5,706 bases of DNA from Campylobacteraceae bacterium (lineage in GTDB: Bacteria > Campylobacterota > Campylobacteria > Campylobacterales > Sulfurovaceae), in assembly GCA_027083075.1 (NCBI GenBank), contig JALWQQ010000118.1:1-5706 (forward strand), read 5' to 3'. Under the pieces are notes generated by a model. It searched no databases. It was given only the letters and a program-made list of their open reading frames with translations, and was not told the origin of the DNA. Both the position numbers and the translations under genes were made by a program. Below, one piece after another: positions 4,139-5,706 of the stretch (position 1 is the stretch's first letter; the number at the start of each line of letters is the position of its first letter).

Positions 4139-4147
4139 ATTAAACCA
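4139..4147 (-). promoter_or_regulatory. Extended -10 promoter of the candidate small RNA
   Basis: The minus strand reads GATTTTGGTTTAATTGG: a short T-run, TGG (4145-4147) and TTTAAT (4139-4144, 5 of 6 consensus). It is the same style as the leftward gene promoters at 2595, 3054 and 3712, but weaker. Confidence 0.5.
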
Positions 4148-4161
4148 AAATCCACTTAAAA

Positions 4162-4181
4162 ACAGTCTTAAATCACAGTCT
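4162..4181. repeat. Short direct repeat before the early operon
   Basis: ACAGTCT occurs at 4162-4168 and 4175-4181 (13-bp period, with TAAATC between). It lies just upstream of the ribosome site of the gene at 4199 and could be a regulator site; chance is not excluded. Confidence 0.3.
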
Positions 4182-4198
4182 AACAAAAGGAAAAACCC

Positions 4199-4564
4199 AT
4201 GTACGAGATCATCGACAACTACATCGTAGAGCAACTCACGGACAAGCTCATCGACGAGGGCGTACTTGACAGCACTATCGATTATGAAGAGGTAGTAGCC
4301 GTAGAGCGGTTGCCGTGGGGCGACGAGGAGTACTACACGGACGAGCACTGGATCGACATCGACCCTCTTGGGTACGCCGAAGCGGTGCGTGCCGAGCTCT
4401 TTCGCCGCCACCGCGACGGCAAGATAGACACCGAGACACTCAAAGAGGCATTAGAGACGCTGGATTGGGAGATCGCGCTTGAGACCAAGCGCAAAGCCAA
4501 AACAGACGCCATCGTCGGCGGCATCATGAGCACAATCAAAAAAATCACAAAGGACGCAGCATGA
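4199..4564 (+). CDS. 121-residue acidic early phage protein, unknown function
   Basis: ATG at 4199 follows AAAAGGAA (4186-4193). Residues 1-60 carry about 18 Asp/Glu against 2 Lys/Arg, including DYEEVVAVE and GDEEYYTDEHWIDIDP; residues 61-121 are mixed-charge helices (RRHRDGKIDTETLKEALETL) ending in a Lys-rich tail. No signal peptide or membrane segment is visible and no family is recognised. It opens a run of genes joined by ATGA overlaps leading to recombination proteins, so it is an early gene. The acidic N-terminal half could mimic DNA (as do some phage anti-restriction proteins) or bind the basic product of the overlapping next gene; both are speculation from charge alone. Confidence 0.82.
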   Translation: MYEIIDNYIVEQLTDKLIDEGVLDSTIDYEEVVAVERLPWGDEEYYTDEHWIDIDPLGYAEAVRAELFRRHRDGKIDTETLKEALETLDWEIALETKRKAKTDAIVGGIMSTIKKITKDAA

Positions 4565-4716
4565 ACAACCGTAACGCACCCATTTACCGACAGATCAAAC
4601 AAGCCATGGCATACGGCATCGCCCTCGCGGTACAACTTGCGGCGCACGTAAGAGTACAGAGGGCGATGAGACGCATCGCTAAAGAGCATCATAGACTTGT
4701 GGGAGGAAGCAGATGA
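4561..4716 (+). CDS. 51-residue basic early peptide
   Basis: ATG at 4561 overlaps the previous stop (ATGA) and its own stop overlaps the next ATG the same way, so it is held in the operon by coupling at both ends. The product is basic (about 10 Arg/Lys against one Glu) and mostly helical: YRQIKQAMAYGIALAVQLAA gives a hydrophobic face, followed by HVRVQRAMRRIAKEHHRLV. It could bind nucleic acid, the membrane surface or the acidic protein encoded just before. No family is recognised. Codon use matches the neighbours. Confidence 0.72.
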   Translation: MNNRNAPIYRQIKQAMAYGIALAVQLAAHVRVQRAMRRIAKEHHRLVGGSR

Positions 4717-5579
4717 GTAAAGCAGAAACACAGACGCAAAGCGTCATCGTGCTGGAGCAAGAGCCTGTTATACGCTACGACATCGTAGAGCAAAAAGGCA
4801 AAGAGATCGAAGCACGCATTGCATCGCTTGCGCTTGATACCATCGAAGCCAACGAAGCAAATCTAAAGCTTATGAAGTCTACAAGGGCGGAGCTTGGGCG
4901 TGAGTTTAAGACCTTCGAAGAGCAGCGCAAGATGGTCAAAGACCTTATCATGCGCCCATACCTTGAGTTTGAAGCCAAGTACAAAGAGCATATCGCCAAA
5001 CGCTTCAAACAAGCCGACGCGTTGCTAAAAAAGAAGATCACAACGGTTGACGAGGCAATCTTAGCTGAGAAAGAGGCGCACATCAAAGCCTACTTTGACG
5101 AGAAAAACGGCTTTGATTTTCTGGCATTTGAAGACCTTGGGCTAAAGATACTCGGGTCAAAGTCATACAAGCACTACAAAGATACCATTGATGAGTATCT
5201 ACTCAAAGTCGCGTCCGACATCGAAGCGATCGAGGCGATGGAGCACAGCGATCGCATTATGGCAAAGTACCGCCTATACAAAGACCTCAATCGCGCCGTA
5301 ATAGAAACGCAACTTGAGATCAAGCAAGAGCGCGAACTTGAAGAGCGAAGAGCGGCACAAGAGAGAGCCAAAGCCGAAGCGGAGGCAAGACGCAAAGAAG
5401 CTGAAGCAAAACGTCAGGCAAAAGAGGTGGCATACGCAATGGAGATGATGCAACAGCCGCAAGCGCCAAAACCCGAAGTGCCAAAGCTCTACCGCGCAAC
5501 CTTCACGGTAACGGCGACAAAAGAGCAATTGGAAGAGCTTAAAAAATTCATGAACGAGAAAGGGATTTGCTATGAGTAA
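4713..5579 (+). CDS. DUF1351-family phage recombination-associated protein
   Basis: A 288-residue protein with the layout of DUF1351 phage proteins, which usually sit beside RecT-type annealing proteins and phage exonucleases. Residues 25-125 form a long coiled coil containing LMKSTRAELGREFKTFEEQR and KDLIMRPYLEFEAKY. A middle helical part follows (130-200), then a very charged coil (200-245, with ERAKAEAEARRKEAEAK). After a Pro-rich hinge (QQPQAPKPEVPK) the C-terminal ~30 residues (LYRATFTVTATKEQLEELKK to GICYE) form the small beta-alpha module typical of the family. The start overlaps the preceding stop (ATGA), with GGGAGG at 4700-4705 as ribosome site. The biochemical role is not established; the neighbour supports recombination. 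Confidence 0.85.
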   Translation: MSKAETQTQSVIVLEQEPVIRYDIVEQKGKEIEARIASLALDTIEANEANLKLMKSTRAELGREFKTFEEQRKMVKDLIMRPYLEFEAKYKEHIAKRFKQADALLKKKITTVDEAILAEKEAHIKAYFDEKNGFDFLAFEDLGLKILGSKSYKHYKDTIDEYLLKVASDIEAIEAMEHSDRIMAKYRLYKDLNRAVIETQLEIKQERELEERRAAQERAKAEAEARRKEAEAKRQAKEVAYAMEMMQQPQAPKPEVPKLYRATFTVTATKEQLEELKKFMNEKGICYE

Positions 5580-5706
5580 AGAGATCATGGTTAGATACGC
5601 TATCGGTGACACGGAAATCAAGCTTACGCCCTCCATCGTAAAAAACTACCTCACAAACGGTGCGGATGTGACGATGGCTGAGTTCAAGATGTTTACGGAG
5701 CTTTGC
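5572..5706 (+). CDS. recT: RecT/Bet-family single-strand annealing protein, N-terminus only
   Basis: ATG at 5572 overlaps the end of the DUF1351 gene by 8 bases, with AAAGGGA as ribosome site. Only 45 residues are present before the window ends. They match the N-terminus of the RecT/Bet family: an opening strand pair (MVRYAIGDTEIKLT), then LTPSIVKNYL, then VTMAEFKMFTELC, which in the family precedes the LNPF motif that would lie just outside the window. RecT/Bet proteins anneal complementary single strands in phage recombination, usually with a partner exonuclease. The DUF1351 neighbour supports the call. Confidence 0.78.
   Translation, partial: MSKEIMVRYAIGDTEIKLTPSIVKNYLTNGADVTMAEFKMFTELC

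Overview
The window looks like the immunity and early region of a temperate phage (prophage) of a Campylobacterota (epsilonproteobacterial) host, probably a Sulfurimonas/Sulfurovum-like lineage rather than the AT-richer Campylobacter. The phage assignment rests on a CI/LexA-type repressor with a complete self-cleavage domain, a divergent Cro-like XRE regulator, and a DUF1351-RecT recombination pair. The host assignment is an inference from the promoters: the leftward genes carry T-rich, extended -10 boxes (T-run, TGN, TATAAT) with no clear -35, which is the sigma70 style of that phylum. No integrase, structural or lysis gene lies inside the window.

Layout. 1-228 (-): start of a Cro-like XRE protein running off the left edge. 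229-327: divergent control region with operator-like dyads. 328-1919 (+): S24-type repressor, translationally coupled to a single-pass membrane protein of unknown function. 1920-3035 (-): a tiny ORF, a secreted two-part protein and a 133-residue protein; the two larger genes each have their own promoter. 3036-3345: a second operator region whose sites have the same sequence and the same 35-bp spacing as the first, followed by a strongly structured leader. 3346-3447 (+): a 33-residue membrane peptide. 3436-3968 (-): an 84-residue membrane-anchored Cys-rich protein and a 27-residue membrane peptide, separated by hairpins. 3969-4198: no protein gene, but an apparent small RNA on the minus strand with its own promoter, two hairpins and a strong intrinsic terminator. 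4199-5706 (+): a tightly overlapping early operon encoding an acidic protein, a small basic protein, a DUF1351 protein and the start of a RecT/Bet annealing protein.

How it may work (inference). The repressor gene and the accessory genes at 1014-3035 lie between two copies of the same operator array, as cI and rexAB lie between oL and oR in lambda. Repressor bound at both arrays would shut off the leftward XRE transcript and the rightward early operon, while the repressor, the coupled membrane protein and the minus-strand accessory genes stay on in the lysogen. Repressor self-cleavage after DNA damage would release both arms. The small RNA lies antisense to the early leader and its predicted 5' end is complementary to Shine-Dalgarno regions of two early genes, so it could add a second layer of silencing. 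The main unknowns are the repressor-coupled membrane protein, the small membrane peptides, the structured leader and the small RNA.
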